24,055 nucleotides of DNA, from positions 1-24,055 of IMG/VR virus record IMGVR_UViG_3300009073_000034; one strand, 5' to 3'. This DNA is from a virus. Shown one piece after another: positions 7,361 through 15,371 of this stretch. The translations under genes and the position numbers were made by a program. A model generated the notes under the pieces. It was not told the origin of the DNA. It did no database searches and saw only the letters and a program-made list of their open reading frames with translations. Each line of letters starts with the position of its first letter. Positions within the stretch are counted from its first letter, which is position 1.

Positions 7361-7815
7361 GTCGAAACGTCAAACACGACACAAAAATTCTCGACACTCT
7401 CGAGAAGATTATGCGCCGAAATAAAGCCACTGTTAAAATTGGCATTATAGGTGACGGAGTTGCGCGCGAAGACGGAGACATTTCGAACGCAGAAGTCGGA
7501 GCTATTCACGAATTTGGACAGGGCGATTTGCCTGTTCGGTCTTTTTTACGAATGCCATTAAATGAAAAACTAGGAGAAGCAGTTGAGAAAGACGGAATAT
7601 CCCCCGAAACTATGCGAGAGGCTGTCAAATCCAGGGGCCTTAAAAAAATGCTTAAGAGAATTGGACTTCTCGCTGAGACAATTATCGGAGACGCTTTCGA
7701 CACTGGAGGATTTGGTGAATGGGAAAAATCCGACTTCTCAAGAAAAAAGAACGAAGCAACTTTGGTAGAGGAACAAGAATTACGAAATTCTATAAGCAGT
7801 GAGGTGATTACATGA
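7357..7815 (+). CDS. Tail completion / virion morphogenesis protein (gpG-like)
   Basis: A 152 aa protein whose core KIGIIGDGVARED...NAEVGAIHEFGQGDLPVRSFLRMPL matches the pattern of Mu gpG/HK97 gp10-type tail completion proteins, in which a conserved hEFG is followed by a P-x-R-(S/P)-F-hR turn. I prefer ATG 7357, which overlaps the upstream stop as ATGA, over a possible start at 7306 that would lie inside the adaptor gene and add 17 unconserved residues. Its role would be to bridge connector and tail. The C-terminal part is helical and charged. Confidence 0.75.
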   Translation: MSRNVKHDTKILDTLEKIMRRNKATVKIGIIGDGVAREDGDISNAEVGAIHEFGQGDLPVRSFLRMPLNEKLGEAVEKDGISPETMREAVKSRGLKKMLKRIGLLAETIIGDAFDTGGFGEWEKSDFSRKKNEATLVEEQELRNSISSEVIT

Positions 7816-8207
7816 AGAACGGAAAAAATAAAAAACTAAATTCTTCTTCTAATTCACTTCCGAATGTTTCGGGAGCACTTCGCGGCTGGCAGCAAACAGT
7901 CTCGATTTTTAAAATCACCGAGGAGATTGTCGACTTCAGAGTTGTCGAAACTGAAACACAAATAGACTTTAAAGGTGTAATACAGCCGATGTCTGCGCAG
8001 GAATTATTTTTCAAACCAGAAGGACAACGCGACTGGATGTGGCAGACTCTACATACTGAAACTGATTTAGAATTAATTGTCGATGAGAAAGTTAAATATA
8101 AAGGAATTACTTATAGAGTTAAAAGTAAATTTCCTTTCGACAGTTACGGATATTATAAATACGATTTAATAGAAGACGATAACGTAGAACGTGGAGAGAA
8201 CTCATAA
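7812..8207 (+). CDS. Putative head-tail joining (stopper-like) protein
   Basis: 131 aa, starting at ATG 7812 overlapping the previous stop (ATGA), with GAGGTG before it. A Ser/Asn-rich leader of about 20 residues is followed by a beta-rich domain: FKGVIQPMSAQELFFKPEGQRDW, then DLELIVDEKVKYKGITYRVKSKFPFDSYGYYKYDLIED. The element 'base value, then re-expressed strand ending in a YGYY-type segment' is seen in small neck proteins of many phages. Size and position between tail-completion and terminator-like genes suggest a connector stopper. No named family is certain. Confidence 0.55.
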   Translation: MKNGKNKKLNSSSNSLPNVSGALRGWQQTVSIFKITEEIVDFRVVETETQIDFKGVIQPMSAQELFFKPEGQRDWMWQTLHTETDLELIVDEKVKYKGITYRVKSKFPFDSYGYYKYDLIEDDNVERGENS

Positions 8208-8914
8208 TGTTAGAATTAAAGTCAAACTCTCGTTACATAGTTCGCGGGGGAGAATTAAATTTCCAAGCTATCGGCGGAGTCGAGCCTTATACTTTCTCTA
8301 TGCTCGAAGACACGACAGATAATGGATCTATAGACAGTGACGGGGTTTATACAGCTGGTACTGCGTTTGGTCGAGACACTATAGTAGTCACAGACGGAAA
8401 CTCAGATACAGCGCAACTAGAAGTTGTCGTGATGAACCATTTTGAACTAGTTGCAGCTATTATAAATAAAGAGATGAACTTAGGTCCAGATCAAGTCTAC
8501 ATATATAATCAGAAGTTTATAATTCCTAAAGATGAAAAAATATACATCTCTATAGGGATTTTAAATACTAAGCCTTTTAGTAATATAAATAGACACAACA
8601 ACGGCGAGTCGGAGCAGAGTGCGACTTTCATCACTGCTTTGGATATAAACATACTGAGCACTTCTCCAGAAATATTATCTCGAAAAGAGGAAGTAATTTT
8701 GGCTCTCAATAGCGATTATTCTAAAAGAATGCAAACTTTAAATAGCTTTCATATATCACCTTTGTCCAGTCAATTTACAAATGTTTCGTCTGTCGAGGGT
8801 CCGAGTATCCCCTTTAGATTTAACATTAACGTAAATATGACCTATGCTATAAGTAGGAAAACAAATGTGGATTGCTATGAGGAATTTTTAGGGGATTTTA
8901 CAATTATAACATAA
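8207..8914 (+). CDS. Ig-like domain fused to neck/tail terminator-like protein
   Basis: Residues 1-76 form a bacterial Ig-like module (GGELNFQAIGGVEPYTF, SIDSDGVYTAGTA, DTIVVTD). Residues 77-235 look like the LIC_12616-type neck terminator: a helical MNHFELVAAIINKEM start, PKDEKIYISIGIL, and a closing FRFNINVNMTYAISRKTNVDCYEEF with TIIT. In such phages the terminator ring caps the finished tail. The start TAATG overlaps the upstream stop, so the Ig module is the true N-terminus. The same module ends the gpJ-like baseplate gene about 8.5 kb away, suggesting a surface decoration added to two virion parts. Confidence 0.65.
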   Translation: MLELKSNSRYIVRGGELNFQAIGGVEPYTFSMLEDTTDNGSIDSDGVYTAGTAFGRDTIVVTDGNSDTAQLEVVVMNHFELVAAIINKEMNLGPDQVYIYNQKFIIPKDEKIYISIGILNTKPFSNINRHNNGESEQSATFITALDINILSTSPEILSRKEEVILALNSDYSKRMQTLNSFHISPLSSQFTNVSSVEGPSIPFRFNINVNMTYAISRKTNVDCYEEFLGDFTIIT

Positions 8915-8940
8915 CTAAATAATGAATAGGAGAAGTCTAA

Positions 8941-10059
8941 ATGGATTTAGATATTAATAACATAATAAATATTTCGGTATCACAGACGCCAGTCGGGGTA
9001 AGTGCATATAATACATCAAATTTAGCTATCATTACGGATGATACTGCTGGCGCAGAGTTCGGGACAGATGGTTACAAAATTTATTTCAGTGCGTCGCAAG
9101 TTGCAGAGGATTTCGGAACAGACACAGACACATATAAAATGTCTGCGGCTATTTTTCAGCAACCACAAAATATTTTAACTGGAGGCGGATACTTAGTAGT
9201 AATTCCAACTTTAGCAAGCGAAACGCTAGGAGAGGCGATTGAAAGAACTGACGGATTAGTTCAATACTTTGGAGTTATTTCAAATCTCGACGTGAGTGAC
9301 GTGGATTTAGCGGCGGCCGCGGCGGTTGTTCAATCTCGCGACAAAATTCTCGGAGTTGTTTCGATTGACTCAGCGGATTTAGACACTAGTGGATCATTCG
9401 ATAATGTCAGACTCGCTTCGCAAGACCAAACAAGATGTTTATTTCATACAGATTTAGACGAAGGCTTATTATTTTTAGCTGGTTATTTTGGTCGTGGACT
9501 TTCTGTTAACTTTAACGGATCAGCTACGACTCAGACGATGGATTTAAAACCACTAGTAGGCGTTTTACCAGGCGACTATTCGAGCGCAGACATTATAAAA
9601 GCGAAAGAAGCTGGCGCAGACATCTATGTAACTTATGGCGGAGTGCCGAGAACGAAGACTTCTGGAGAGAACAAATTTTTCGATAGAGTTTATAACAGAC
9701 TATGGATGGTCGGAGCTCTAAAAGTAGCTGGTTTTAACACTTTAGCAACTGCTTCCACAAAAATAGCTCAGACAGAAGACGGAGTCGACGCTTTAAAAGC
9801 AGCTTATATAAGAGTCTTAGAACTTGGAGTTACAAACGGATTTATAGCTCCAAGTGCTATTCAGGCGTCGACAACTTTCGGAGATCCCGAAGACTTTTAC
9901 GCAAACATAGAACAACGCGGATATTATGTATATTCTCAACCAGTTTCGAAGCAACTTGCAAGCGAGAGAGCCGATAGGAAAGCTCCGCTTATACAAATAG
10001 CAGTTCAAGAGGCAGGCGCGATACATACTTCGTCTTTAATTATTAACATTAACAGGTAG
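8941..10059 (+). CDS. Contractile tail sheath (DUF3383)
   Basis: The sheath subunit that contracts on infection; it establishes that this is a myovirus-type tail. The N-terminal strand (NIINISVSQTPVGVSAYNTSNLAII), central TGGGYLVVIP and late FYANIEQRGYYVYSQPVSKQLASERADRKAPLIQIAVQEAGAIHTSSLIININR follow the DUF3383 pattern; the closing AGAIH and I-N-I-N-R are characteristic. 372 aa is compact, with no large surface insertion, like the simplified sheaths of small myoviruses. The ribosome site GGAGAAG lies just upstream of ATG 8941. The tube gene follows at once. Confidence 0.9.
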   Translation: MDLDINNIINISVSQTPVGVSAYNTSNLAIITDDTAGAEFGTDGYKIYFSASQVAEDFGTDTDTYKMSAAIFQQPQNILTGGGYLVVIPTLASETLGEAIERTDGLVQYFGVISNLDVSDVDLAAAAAVVQSRDKILGVVSIDSADLDTSGSFDNVRLASQDQTRCLFHTDLDEGLLFLAGYFGRGLSVNFNGSATTQTMDLKPLVGVLPGDYSSADIIKAKEAGADIYVTYGGVPRTKTSGENKFFDRVYNRLWMVGALKVAGFNTLATASTKIAQTEDGVDALKAAYIRVLELGVTNGFIAPSAIQASTTFGDPEDFYANIEQRGYYVYSQPVSKQLASERADRKAPLIQIAVQEAGAIHTSSLIININR

Positions 10060-10067
10060 GTTTAAAA

Positions 10068-10523
10068 ATGAATGTAGTAGCTATGTCGGGAAGCGACACA
10101 ATAGATATAAACGGAAGAGTACTAGTGGATTTAGCGGACGGAGATTTCGTCGGCTTAACATATCCGAACGACATCGCAGAATTAAAAACTGGAAAAAATA
10201 ATAATTCTATTTATAGTTTTAATTCTACGGGCAGACAAACGGAGTTAACTATCAGGTTAATTCGTGGATCATCGGACGACAAATACATGAACGGACTTTT
10301 ACAAACTCAACAAGCGGATTTTGCGCGAACGATTTTATTAACGGCAGTAATGTCTAAAAAAATCGGTGACGGAAAAGGAAACGTAATCAGCGACACATAC
10401 ATAATGTCAGGTGGTATTTTTTCAAAGCAAGTTGAAACAAAATCGAATGCAGAAGGTGATACGGAACAATCAGTTTCAGTTTATACTATGATGTATTCGA
10501 ATAGCCCAAGAGCGATAGGATAA
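10068..10523 (+). CDS. Tail tube protein (DUF3277-like)
   Basis: The inner tube through which DNA passes. 151 aa, beta-rich, placed directly after the sheath, as in nearly all contractile systems. Recognisable elements are the early SGSDTIDINGRVLVDLADGDFVGL, the mid ELTIRLIRGSSDD followed by a helix (KYMNGLLQTQQADFA), and a C-terminal strand pair ending in a short tail. The pattern of strand, helix after RL-x-RGS and strand fits DUF3277-like tubes. Confidence comes from both position and fold pattern; the exact family name is less certain. Confidence 0.82.
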   Translation: MNVVAMSGSDTIDINGRVLVDLADGDFVGLTYPNDIAELKTGKNNNSIYSFNSTGRQTELTIRLIRGSSDDKYMNGLLQTQQADFARTILLTAVMSKKIGDGKGNVISDTYIMSGGIFSKQVETKSNAEGDTEQSVSVYTMMYSNSPRAIG

Positions 10524-10527
10524 TAAA

Positions 10528-10911
10528 ATGAAATTACCAAGTGGCGCAGAGCTGGAGATAACATTATCACCTTTTAAAATTTCAAAAAAGTTATATCAAA
10601 CTATTTTGAAAGCGATGAAAGGTTTAGAGATAGATCCAGGAATGGAAGTCGACGTGAGTTTTATTAAGGATATGATGTGCGAACTTCTTTCAAACGAAGA
10701 AGTGGAATTGGCTCTCGATGAGTGCATGAAGCGCGTAAAATATAACGGACATAGAATTAGCGAAGACACTTTCGAGGATGAGAAAGCGCGACAGGATTAT
10801 ATTTTAGTTTGTAAGGAGGTGGCACTGCGAAACGTGCTCCCTTTTATGAAAAACCTCTTTGCAGTGTTAGGAACAGCGCAAGAGGAAATAAATACACTTA
10901 TCCAAGAGTAG
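10528..10911 (+). CDS. Tail assembly chaperone, short form
   Basis: A 127 aa helical protein between the tube and the tape measure genes, the invariant place for the G-type chaperone that coats the tape measure during tail assembly. N-terminal MKLPSGAELEITLSPFKISKKLYQTI is a typical chaperone start, followed by helices without membrane or catalytic motifs. It ends at TAG 10909 in frame 1, but frame 0 stays open well past this stop and contains protein-like sequence, so most ribosomes would make this form and a minority a longer one by -1 shift near 10845. Confidence 0.8.
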   Translation: MKLPSGAELEITLSPFKISKKLYQTILKAMKGLEIDPGMEVDVSFIKDMMCELLSNEEVELALDECMKRVKYNGHRISEDTFEDEKARQDYILVCKEVALRNVLPFMKNLFAVLGTAQEEINTLIQE

Positions 10912-11093
10912 ATTTTTCGAAAGGCGACGATGAGTTATTAATTTTTTTAAAACTAGTTAAAGCAGGATACGGAACGCTAAAAGAAGTTCAAAATTTTAAT
11001 GCGCGCGAAGTTATGCAAGCTTTAGCATACGATAATTTTTTAGTGGATTATGAGAACACTTTTCAGAGGTTGAACACAAATGAAAGTAGCTGA
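10528..11093 (+). CDS. Tail assembly chaperone, -1 frameshift long form
   Basis: Join 10528-10845 with 10845-11093 to read 188 aa. A heptamer C CCT TTT at 10839-10845 sits in phase, and the -1 frame continues YEKPLC... then GDDELLIFLKLVKAGYGTLKEVQNF and AREVMQALAYDNFLVDYENTF before TGA 11091. That region has no other gene and no start codon of its own in frame 0 (the frame is closed upstream at 10812-10814), yet it clearly looks like coding helical protein. Lambda G/GT and many other phages use this same arrangement. The far end overlaps the tape measure start by 14 bases. Confidence 0.75.
10839..10885 (+). promoter_or_regulatory. -1 frameshift signal: slippery heptamer and stem-loop
   Basis: C CCT TTT (10839-10845) fits X XXY YYZ in the zero frame (codons CCT, TTT). 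Eight bases later CCTCTT (10854-10859) pairs with AAGAGG (10880-10885); after a bulged T, GC 10861-10862 pairs with GC 10878-10879, closing a 15-base loop. Such spacing is usual for stimulatory structures. An AAGGAGGT at 10813-10820 lies upstream and, as in dnaX, could assist, though its spacing is longer than in dnaX. Confidence 0.7.
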
Positions 11094-12240
11094 ACTATTT
11101 GTAAAATTAGGATTAACGGGCGACAAAAAAGTTTCGTCTGGTTTGTCGAATGTAAATAAAGGAATGAGTTCGGCTGTCGCAAAAGGGCAGCTGATGGCGC
11201 AAGCTATTACAGAAGCAGGAAAAGCATTTTTAAAATTCTCACAAATGGGCTTCGAAGCAGGAACCGAAATAACGGTTTTTTCTGAGCGAACAGGATTATC
11301 CACAAAAAAATTACAACAGTTTCAATACGCGGGCGAACAAATGGGTTTGTCTGCTAAAGGTTTGACTTCTAACTTATTAAGTTTGCATCAAAAAATGTCA
11401 GACATAACTGCGCTCGGAGAAGTAAAAACAGAAGGCTTCGCGTACATGAGCCAATTTGTAGACTTCGATGAGTCTAAAGCTCAGAGTGATGTTTTTTATT
11501 TAGTACAAAAAGCGCAGGAGTTTGCGCAAACAGCACTCGCAAAAGGAAAGTCTCGCGGCTTTGTAACTAGTATTTTAGGAAATGCAGGTTTTTCCGAAGA
11601 CATGTTCGCTCCGCTATTGTCAGGAGTTTTTAACGAGAAGAATTTTAGGAATGCGCCGATCATAGGAAAAGGCGAAGCTAAAAGATTACATCAAACTGGC
11701 GTAGCTTTCTCGAATTTAGGTAAAAAAATAAATCGCGCGATGATTGGACTCACTGGCAAACATGCTGGAAAAATTATTAAGTTTGTAAATCAATTAATTC
11801 CACCGATAACAGATTTAATAGGGGCATTATTAACTTTCGCAGACAAAGCCAAAGTTTTTGAAATTATAGCTTTGTCTATGAAAGGTATAGAACAAATTAT
11901 AAATGGATTTTTGATCGCACTTGAAAAATTTGGTTTGGTTGAAATTTCTAAAGACGCAGAGAAAAAAATAAATGGCGGGTCGAAAGAAAGTAGTATATTT
12001 GGAGGCTTCGGTAAATTTTTAAAAGATAATTTCCGAGCAGCAAAGTTGGATGTCGACACGCTTCGAAAAAAACAGGAAAATAAATACGGATTTAAATCTG
12101 TAGCTCCGACTATAACTGTAAATAATAATCAGAACATAGTCGCGAGCGATCCGTCTGCGGTAAGCAGCGCAGTAAATCGCGGAACTTCCAAAGCAGTGAC
12201 AGACTCTTTTAACCAAGTAAATAAAAACAGGATTGATTAA
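11080..12240 (+). CDS. Short tape measure protein
   Basis: Sets the tail length. The N-terminal strand-turn (KVAELFVKLGLTGDKKVSSGLSNVNKGM) and the following long helices with FSERTGLSTKKLQQFQYAGEQMGLSA are typical of tape measure proteins, and a hydrophobic stretch near residues 235-275 (LIPPITDLIGALLTF, FEIIALSMKGIEQIINGFLIALEKFGLV) is the expected membrane-inserting region. The C-terminal VAPTITVNNNQNIVASDPSAVSSAVNRG is a common ending. At about 1.5 Angstrom per residue, 386 aa would give a tail near 58 nm, short for a contractile phage. ATG 11080 lies within the chaperone long frame. Confidence 0.85.
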   Translation: MKVAELFVKLGLTGDKKVSSGLSNVNKGMSSAVAKGQLMAQAITEAGKAFLKFSQMGFEAGTEITVFSERTGLSTKKLQQFQYAGEQMGLSAKGLTSNLLSLHQKMSDITALGEVKTEGFAYMSQFVDFDESKAQSDVFYLVQKAQEFAQTALAKGKSRGFVTSILGNAGFSEDMFAPLLSGVFNEKNFRNAPIIGKGEAKRLHQTGVAFSNLGKKINRAMIGLTGKHAGKIIKFVNQLIPPITDLIGALLTFADKAKVFEIIALSMKGIEQIINGFLIALEKFGLVEISKDAEKKINGGSKESSIFGGFGKFLKDNFRAAKLDVDTLRKKQENKYGFKSVAPTITVNNNQNIVASDPSAVSSAVNRGTSKAVTDSFNQVNKNRID

Positions 12241-13106
12241 TGGCTATTGATTTAAAACGACTTGCAAATTTTACTACTTCTTCGACAGCCCTTGCTGGCT
12301 TAGTTTTGGTGACTCCGAGAACAAACATCGGATACCAAGCTACGAGTCAGACAACGGCAAATAATACGCGACAAAATATTTCACCGCGAAAGTTTTTGTT
12401 CGACTTCGAAGCAGAGAACACCGCAGAACTACAAAGTAATATTACAGATCACTATGTAGAGGATAACAGTACTATAAGCGATCATATTTCACTCGCTCCT
12501 GAAAAAATAACAGTTCAAGGCTTTGTCGGAGAGTTGAACGACATAGCTCCTTTGGAATTAGAAGACGAACAAAATATAGCACTGCAAAAACTTTTATTAC
12601 TAGGACAATTTACTCCAGATTTAACAGCGGCGGCTTTAATAAACTACAACGCGACTGCGCAAGCATTTCAAGCTGTACAGTCTGCAACTTCTCAAGGTAT
12701 TCAGGCTCTCGCGAGTCTAAAAGGCGATGACATTAATGTAATCGGAAACGATGGAGTTGTTTCGAATGTTGGAAGCTCAGTGCAAACAAGACAGCAAAAT
12801 GCATTTCAGGAATTTTACGGATATTGGAAAAACAGAACTTTGTTTTCCGTACAAACTCCTTGGGCGATTTTTCAGAACATGGCCATCGAGTCCATGAAGT
12901 CGATACAAAGCGCAGACAGTCAGGAAGTTTCCCAGTTTGAAATTACCTTTAAAATTATGCGTTTCGCTGGAGTTGAACTGGTGCAAAATGATTTAGAGCG
13001 ACAGGCTATAGACAAACAAGCGCGAGCATCGGCGCAGTTCTCAGAGACAACGGATTTTGGTCGTGTAACGCCCGAGCCGTCTATCTCATTACTTTCGGTG
13101 GTGTAA
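12240..13106 (+). CDS. Dit-like distal tail / baseplate ring protein
   Basis: 288 aa, starting TAATG over the tape measure stop. The stretch NITDHYVEDNSTISDHISLAPEKITVQGFVGEL is the hallmark of Dit-like N-terminal domains (an 'xH-x-V-x-x-x-S-x-x-DH-x-x-x-xP' pattern followed by a strand ending in G). A long helical Ala/Gln-rich middle is followed by FYGYWKNRTLFSVQTPWAIFQNMAIESMKSIQSA, which closes the split barrel. In simple contractile tails this ring joins tube and hub. Position between tape measure and hub agrees. Confidence 0.75.
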   Translation: MAIDLKRLANFTTSSTALAGLVLVTPRTNIGYQATSQTTANNTRQNISPRKFLFDFEAENTAELQSNITDHYVEDNSTISDHISLAPEKITVQGFVGELNDIAPLELEDEQNIALQKLLLLGQFTPDLTAAALINYNATAQAFQAVQSATSQGIQALASLKGDDINVIGNDGVVSNVGSSVQTRQQNAFQEFYGYWKNRTLFSVQTPWAIFQNMAIESMKSIQSADSQEVSQFEITFKIMRFAGVELVQNDLERQAIDKQARASAQFSETTDFGRVTPEPSISLLSVV

Positions 13107-13108
13107 AA

Positions 13109-13456
13109 ATGTTACGACTTAATGAAATTACAGACGAAGCAAAACAAAAAAGAACTGTAATTCTTCCGAGCGGAGAAACTTTTATTTTACAAATTGATTA
13201 TCTACCTCAACAGTACGGATGGATTATCAGAGAATTAATTTACGAAGAAGTTACTATTCGAAACTTGAGAATAGTTAACTCTTTAAATTTACTACATCAA
13301 TTCAGAAATTTATTACCTTTCGGAATTGCCTGTATTTCAGACGATGACATCGAGCCGTATCACGCGGAAAACTTTCTTTTAGAAGCTTCGAAGCTGTATG
13401 TTTTAACAGAAGAAGAAGTGGAGCAGTACGGGAGCTTTTTACGCGGTGAAATTTAA
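13109..13456 (+). CDS. Baseplate plug (Pam3 gp18-like)
   Basis: A small 115 aa beta-rich protein, with ILPSGETFILQIDYLPQQYGWIIRELIYEEVTI...NLLHQFRNLLPFGIACISDDDIEPYHAENF. The pattern matches small plug proteins that close the hub chamber in the Pam3 baseplate and in many related myoviruses; sequence, size and the place between Dit-like and hub genes agree. Its stop overlaps the next GTG start by 11 bases. There are no catalytic residues. Confidence 0.6.
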   Translation: MLRLNEITDEAKQKRTVILPSGETFILQIDYLPQQYGWIIRELIYEEVTIRNLRIVNSLNLLHQFRNLLPFGIACISDDDIEPYHAENFLLEASKLYVLTEEEVEQYGSFLRGEI

Positions 13457-14315
13457 TAAGACATACACTCTCACTATAACTCAATCGGGCGAGCCTGACA
13501 TAGTTATCAGTTATCCACTGACAATAGATTTTAATATTCAGCGATCACTGAAAGGCTCGGCAGGAGCGGCGCAGTTTCGGGTAATGAATTTAAAACCTGA
13601 CACGCGCGACAGACTGAGGCAAGACAAAACCGAATTTACGTTTGACCGAGTGGCAACGCTAAAAGCTGGCTACGGCGACAATTTAAAGACAGTTGCAGTG
13701 GGGCAGATAAGAGAAGCGAACTCAGTACGAAACGGGACAGACTATGTTACTACTATAGACACTGTCGATGGTGGTTTTGGTTTTTCAAACGGGCGCATCG
13801 ACGTGACATACTCGAAGAACACAGAAAAAAATGAAATAATTGACGGACTAATAAAAAGTCTTTCAAAGCAAGGCATCGAAAAAGGAGTAGTCTCTACTTT
13901 CGAAGGACAAATCTCGCGCGCGCAAGTGCTCAGCGGAAGTCCGACAGACATTTTAAAAGACATCGCGATCCAAGAGGGTGCGAATTTTTACATAGATAAT
14001 AACAGAGTGTTTTTTTTAAAGTCAGACGAAGTTATAGGAACACAGAACACAGTAATAGAATTTAAAAGTAGCACTGGACTTTTAGGAACTCCCCGTAGAG
14101 AAGGACAATATATTAGAATAGATGTTTTATTTGAAAACTCAGTACATGTCGGACAAGTTATTTCGTTACAGTCGACAACTACCCCGCTTTTTAATGGTCA
14201 GTACAGAGTCCACGAAGTCTATCACAGTGGAACTATCTCGGGATCAGAAAGCAGCAAAGTAATAACCACAGTAGGAATGCTAAAAGGTACATTTAAAAAC
14301 ATAGGAGGGAATTAA
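13446..14315 (+). CDS. Baseplate hub protein (gp27/gpD-like)
   Basis: 289 aa hub protein that carries the spike. It has repeated beta-barrel elements: SYPLTIDFNIQRSLKGSAGAAQFRVMNL, ATLKAGYGDNLKTVAVGQIREANSVR, a helix pair with VLSGSPTDILKDIAIQEGANFYIDNNRVFFL and a closing FNGQYRVHEVYHSGTISG. These are the tube-like and wedge-like repeats of gp27-type hubs. The start is GTG 13446, inside the end of the plug gene, so translation is coupled. The next gene begins two bases after the stop, with AGGAGG before it. Confidence 0.75.
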   Translation: MKFNKTYTLTITQSGEPDIVISYPLTIDFNIQRSLKGSAGAAQFRVMNLKPDTRDRLRQDKTEFTFDRVATLKAGYGDNLKTVAVGQIREANSVRNGTDYVTTIDTVDGGFGFSNGRIDVTYSKNTEKNEIIDGLIKSLSKQGIEKGVVSTFEGQISRAQVLSGSPTDILKDIAIQEGANFYIDNNRVFFLKSDEVIGTQNTVIEFKSSTGLLGTPRREGQYIRIDVLFENSVHVGQVISLQSTTTPLFNGQYRVHEVYHSGTISGSESSKVITTVGMLKGTFKNIGGN

Positions 14316-14317
14316 TT

Positions 14318-15013
14318 ATGTCTATTAACGAAAAAATAACAGTCGCCGATTTAGTTGATGCGTCTAAAAGAGACATTAACATGAATTTAAATTCCCATGC
14401 GATAGCTATAGTTGAGTCTTTTAATGCGCAGGAGCAAACTATAACAGCAAAAATCGCTTATAAAAAAACTTATTTAGAAGACGGAAAGCGCGTTTTAATT
14501 GATTATCCGCTTCTAGTAGACTGTCCAGCTGTAGTACTAAGCGGCGGCGCATTCAGTGTAAAAATGCCAATTAAAAAAGGAGATGAGTGCATCATTTTAT
14601 TTAACGATAGAGCGATAGACACTTGGTTTACTAGTGGTCAAGTAACTAATTTACCTTCTTCCAGACTGCATTCACTCGCAGACGGAATAGCACTCGTTGG
14701 TTTGCGCAGTCTAAATAGAAGCTTAGATGGATATTCGAGCGACAAAATGATAGTCGGAGATGATAGTAGCAAGTTAACTTTAGGCTCAGAAGCAACTTTA
14801 GAGAATGGAAACGCTAAAGTCAGTGTAAAAAATAAAATAGCTATTGAGAATAGTGCTGAGGATCTAAAATCATTATTAACAGATTTAATTACGCAGGTTC
14901 AAGCGATAACAGTTCCGTATGTAGACAACGGAACTCCAAAAGTTTCGGGGCCGCCAATTAATTTATCCGCGATAGCTGCTATAGCTTCGCGCGTGGGGAG
15001 TTTATTAGAATGA
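14318..15013 (+). CDS. Baseplate central spike (Gp138-type)
   Basis: 231 aa. The N-terminal OB-fold pattern (LNSHAIAIVESFNAQEQTITAKIAYKKTY, YPLLVDCPAVVLSGGAFSVKMPIKKGDECIILFNDRAIDTWFTSG) is that of Gp138-type and gpV-like spikes; RLHSLADGIALVGLRSL is a conserved link. A short triple-strand repeat region (KLTLGSEATLENGNAKVSVKNK) would form a small beta-helix, and the C-terminal helix follows. No HxH iron-binding tip is evident at the very end. ATG 14318 has AGGAGG upstream. Confidence 0.82.
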   Translation: MSINEKITVADLVDASKRDINMNLNSHAIAIVESFNAQEQTITAKIAYKKTYLEDGKRVLIDYPLLVDCPAVVLSGGAFSVKMPIKKGDECIILFNDRAIDTWFTSGQVTNLPSSRLHSLADGIALVGLRSLNRSLDGYSSDKMIVGDDSSKLTLGSEATLENGNAKVSVKNKIAIENSAEDLKSLLTDLITQVQAITVPYVDNGTPKVSGPPINLSAIAAIASRVGSLLE

Positions 15014-15369
15014 AAGTTCGATCGATTGATATAAATAGAGACTGGCTTTTCGGAAAAGGGCGAAACAACTATGTTACCGAAGACAACGCTATAGCGCAAT
15101 CCATAGCGACAAGACTTAGGTCTTTTTTAGGTGATTGTTTTTTCGCGCAGACTGAGGGCATAGACTGGTTTAATTTACTCGGAGCTAAAGATCAAACAGC
15201 TTTAGGTCTTGCTGTTTCGACTACTATTTTAAATACGGATGGAGTAACTGGACTCAGTAATTTCAATTTTGACTTGGATAGTATAACCAGAGAGTTTAGA
15301 ATTACATACGGAGTTAACACAATATACGGCGACTTAGAGAGCCAAATAAACATAGATTTAGAGGTTTAG
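15010..15369 (+). CDS. Baseplate wedge protein (gp25/gpW-like)
   Basis: 119 aa protein of the gp25-like size and position. It starts MKVRSIDINRDWLFGKG, has AIAQSIATRLRSFLGDCFFAQTEGIDWFNLLG, in which an R-x-x-L/F-G-x-x-F...G-I-D-W motif marks the family in simple myoviruses, and ends with strands VTGLSNFNFDLDSITREFRITYGV. It is expected to sit at the wedge-hub joint and start sheath assembly. It overlaps the spike stop by four bases (ATGA). Confidence 0.75.
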   Translation: MKVRSIDINRDWLFGKGRNNYVTEDNAIAQSIATRLRSFLGDCFFAQTEGIDWFNLLGAKDQTALGLAVSTTILNTDGVTGLSNFNFDLDSITREFRITYGVNTIYGDLESQINIDLEV

Positions 15370-15371
15370 AG

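Noticed and set aside
10813-10820. AAGGAGGT as the ribosome site of a separate gene in frame 0
   Set aside because: No ATG, GTG or TTG follows in frame 0 at suitable spacing. The downstream frame is better explained by -1 frameshift; the motif may only stimulate it.
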